Positions 36,222-37,970 of a DNA stretch of 37,970 nucleotides are shown one piece after another (position 1 is the stretch's first letter; each line of letters opens with the position of its first letter). The notes under the pieces are model-generated. The model was not told the DNA's origin. It was given only the letters and a program-made list of their open reading frames with translations, and made no database searches. Made by a program: the position numbers and the translations under genes. This stretch comes from a virus, in the IMG/VR virus record IMGVR_UViG_3300042566_000283, positions 1-37,970 of that record; one strand, given 5' to 3'.

Positions 36222-37864
36222 TTTTTGGTGAGTGGACTCCAGACCAACCTGGAGTTACCGGATCTGTTACGGATGCTTTGAATTGCTATCCTGTTGCTAA
36301 CGGCTACGCTTCTCTTAATAAAGTACAGCCGTATCCTAACGCGGATATTGTTGCTGGCGAAACGTTGCTTAATGCGTTTTCTGGCAAATTTGCAAGCCAA
36401 AATACGCTTTTTGCCGCATCTGCTACAAAGCTTTATCGGTTTGATTCTGGCAATAACGAATACGACGATATTAGCAAGGCTGGAGGTTATTCTGCGCTTG
36501 CGTGGGACATTACGCAATTCGGCCCAAAAATGATTCTCGCAAACGGGATCAACAAGCTTCAGGCATATAACCTAGCTGGCGGCACTACGTTTGGAGACCT
36601 TTCTGCTGATGCGCCAACAGCAAAATACGTAACTGTTGTTCGAGACTTCGTTGTTGCAGGAAATGTTGCTGGTGCTGAGTCCACTGTTTATTGGTGCGAC
36701 ATTAATAACGAAACCAATTGGACTGCATCGGCATCTAGTCAGGCTGATTCTCAAGTTCTGCCGGATGGCGGGGACATTACTGGCGTGTCTGGCGGCGAAT
36801 ATGGATTGATTTTCCTTGAACGCGCGATTTATCGGATGACGTACTCTGGTTCGCCGTTCTTTTTCCAGTTTGACGCTATTTCTAGAGCGATTGGCTGCAT
36901 TTCTAACGGGTCGATTGCCCAACTTGCTGACAAGACGTACTTCTTGGCTGATGACGGGTTTTACATGTGTAACGGCCAAACAGTAACCCCGATTGGAGCC
37001 GAGAAGGTTAACCGATGGTTCTTTGAGAATGCTGCGCCAGATTTGCTTACAACTCAAATGAGCGCAACTATTGATCCAATTCGTTCGCTTATTATTTGGA
37101 TTGTGCCGACAAACTCTGGCAATAAGCTTCTTATTTACAACGCTCAAGTAAATAAGTGGTCATACTCTAACGAATCGCTGGAGTCGCTGAATTATTTGCT
37201 AACTTCTAGCGCAACGCTGGAGAGTTTGGACAAGATTTCGATTACTCCTGGCCAGAATACGCAAAGTGGTACGTATACACAGTCAACCACTACCGTAACA
37301 GTTACTTTGACAGCGCATAAGCTGCAAACTGGCGCATACATTTACTTTAATGCGACTTCTGGCGGCGCTACTGATGGTTTTTATCAAATCACAGTAACTG
37401 ACGCAAACACATTTACGTTTACTGAAACGATTTCGGCGACAATTACAACGTCAAATTGCGTAATTTCTTTGCCGTCCATAGACAACCTAACCGCAAGCCT
37501 TGATGACCGCGCATATGCTGGTGGTACTTGGTTCCTCGGCGGGGTAAAAACAAATCAGATTTACGGGTTTACTGGTGGGCGGCAAGACGCGTCAATATCT
37601 TCTAATGATATTGATATTGGACGGTCGTTGATTACTTTGGCAAAGCCTATTGTTGATGGTGGATCGGCCAATGTTTCAGTTGCGTCTAGAGTTTTGCTTG
37701 GCGACACTGTTAATTATGGGAATCAAGTTGCCGCAGACGCAGAAAATCGCGCTTCTTTGAGGTCTAATGGGAATTATCATCGCATTAGGGTTCAGCCAAC
37801 GGGCACTGGATGGAAAACAATTGTTGGTGTTGATATTGAATATGCTACGCAAGGTACTCGATGA
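36203..37864 (+). CDS. Tail nozzle / gp10-like packaged-DNA stabilisation protein
   Basis: A 553-residue protein. Repeated propeller-like blocks occur: TLFAASATKLYRFDSGNNEY, LAWDITQFGPKMILANGINK, YVTVVRDFVVAGNVAGAEST, VYWCDINNETNWTAS, and YGLIFLERAIYRMTYSG then QLADKTYFLADDGFYMCNG. This sequence style is that of P22 gp10-type tail hub/nozzle proteins, which plug the tail channel and hold DNA in the head. The C-terminal 180 residues are a beta-rich extra domain. The gene ends in an ATGA overlap with the protein that reappears at the left edge. Confidence 0.75.
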   Translation: MAKTRLVFGEWTPDQPGVTGSVTDALNCYPVANGYASLNKVQPYPNADIVAGETLLNAFSGKFASQNTLFAASATKLYRFDSGNNEYDDISKAGGYSALAWDITQFGPKMILANGINKLQAYNLAGGTTFGDLSADAPTAKYVTVVRDFVVAGNVAGAESTVYWCDINNETNWTASASSQADSQVLPDGGDITGVSGGEYGLIFLERAIYRMTYSGSPFFFQFDAISRAIGCISNGSIAQLADKTYFLADDGFYMCNGQTVTPIGAEKVNRWFFENAAPDLLTTQMSATIDPIRSLIIWIVPTNSGNKLLIYNAQVNKWSYSNESLESLNYLLTSSATLESLDKISITPGQNTQSGTYTQSTTTVTVTLTAHKLQTGAYIYFNATSGGATDGFYQITVTDANTFTFTETISATITTSNCVISLPSIDNLTASLDDRAYAGGTWFLGGVKTNQIYGFTGGRQDASISSNDIDIGRSLITLAKPIVDGGSANVSVASRVLLGDTVNYGNQVAADAENRASLRSNGNYHRIRVQPTGTGWKTIVGVDIEYATQGTR

Positions 37865-37970
37865 CTAAGTTTCGTACTCTTCCGATGTTTGGCAACGATC
37901 CGCGTAACGTTGCGGAAGTTGTCAGGGGCATCATGGATGGCAAAACTAACAACACAGGAACAATCACGCT
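37844..37970. repeat. 127-bp direct terminal repeat, right copy
   Basis: Identical to bases 1-127. It shows that the sequence closes into a circle or is circularly permuted. One copy should be removed for a non-redundant map. Confidence 0.95.
37861..37970 (+). CDS. 5' end of the jelly-roll-like virion gene (second copy, truncated by the edge)
   Basis: The ATG at 37861 begins the same gene as the one at 18-806, and the window ends 36 codons later. It is the redundant copy of that gene's 5' end, not a new gene. Confidence 0.93.
   Translation, partial: MTKFRTLPMFGNDPRNVAEVVRGIMDGKTNNTGTIT

Overview
The window looks like one complete, circularly mapping tailed-phage genome. The first 127 bases (1-127) recur exactly as the last 127 (37844-37970), and a gene that runs off the right edge restarts at the left edge, so the non-redundant length is 37843 bp. 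The head genes (terminase, P22-like portal with a long coiled-coil C-terminus, acidic scaffold, SU10/DUF5309-type major capsid protein, SU10-type adaptor, gp10-like nozzle) and the absence of a tape measure, tube, sheath or baseplate point to a podovirus-like, short-tailed phage. A holin, SAR endolysin and Rz/Rz1 spanin pair mean a Gram-negative host. The style of the small accessory genes suggests a beta- or gammaproteobacterial host, but this is inference. I see no integrase, RNA polymerase or DNA polymerase, so the phage is probably virulent and uses host polymerases.

Layout. (1) 1-7167 (+): the end of the tail module: a jelly-roll-like virion protein, a T7 gp13-like protein, a run of internal-virion/ejection-type proteins and a tail fibre with a gp53-like C-terminus. 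(2) 7185-9671 (+): lysis cassette (holin, endolysin, Rz with embedded Rz1), two tiny genes and a metallophosphoesterase with an HTH-like N-terminus. (3) 9653-13456 (-): a leftward early operon with DUF3310, MazG-like, an XRE regulator, a tRNA-Thr(UGU), a secreted Cys-rich microprotein, an SSB-like protein, an ERF-type annealing protein and several microproteins. (4) 13457-13643: a divergent control region with two sigma70-like promoters and a 16-bp palindrome. (5) 13644-17450 (+): replication genes (DUF1376 protein, stand-alone primase zinc domain, DnaB-like helicase, VRR-NUC nuclease). (6) 17431-17846: a consensus promoter driving a structured RNA of C4-antisense architecture, with a complementary target just downstream and about 270 nt of unexplained sequence. 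(7) 17847-22658 (+): an accessory array of small, overlapping, partly paralogous genes that share N- and C-terminal modules, including a glycine-rich gene built from a 30-unit hexanucleotide repeat, then a YbcO-like HNH protein with a non-AUG start and a DUF6496-like protein. (8) 22655-25006 (+): SAM methyltransferase, glycosyltransferase and ParB-DNA adenine methylase fusion. (9) 25024-37864 (+): packaging, head, adaptor, fibre and nozzle genes, continuing into the left edge.

Genes are tightly packed: ATGA, TAATG and GTGA stop/start overlaps are the rule, implying translational coupling. The leftward and rightward early operons fire from one control region. The leftward operon supplies recombination, ssDNA-binding and nucleotide-pool functions and a regulator; the rightward one supplies primase/helicase loading. 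A terminator directly after the capsid gene would let that gene be expressed above its downstream neighbours. The most intriguing non-standard elements are the C4-like RNA with its own promoter, the shuffled small-gene array with the hexamer-repeat gene, and several microproteins.
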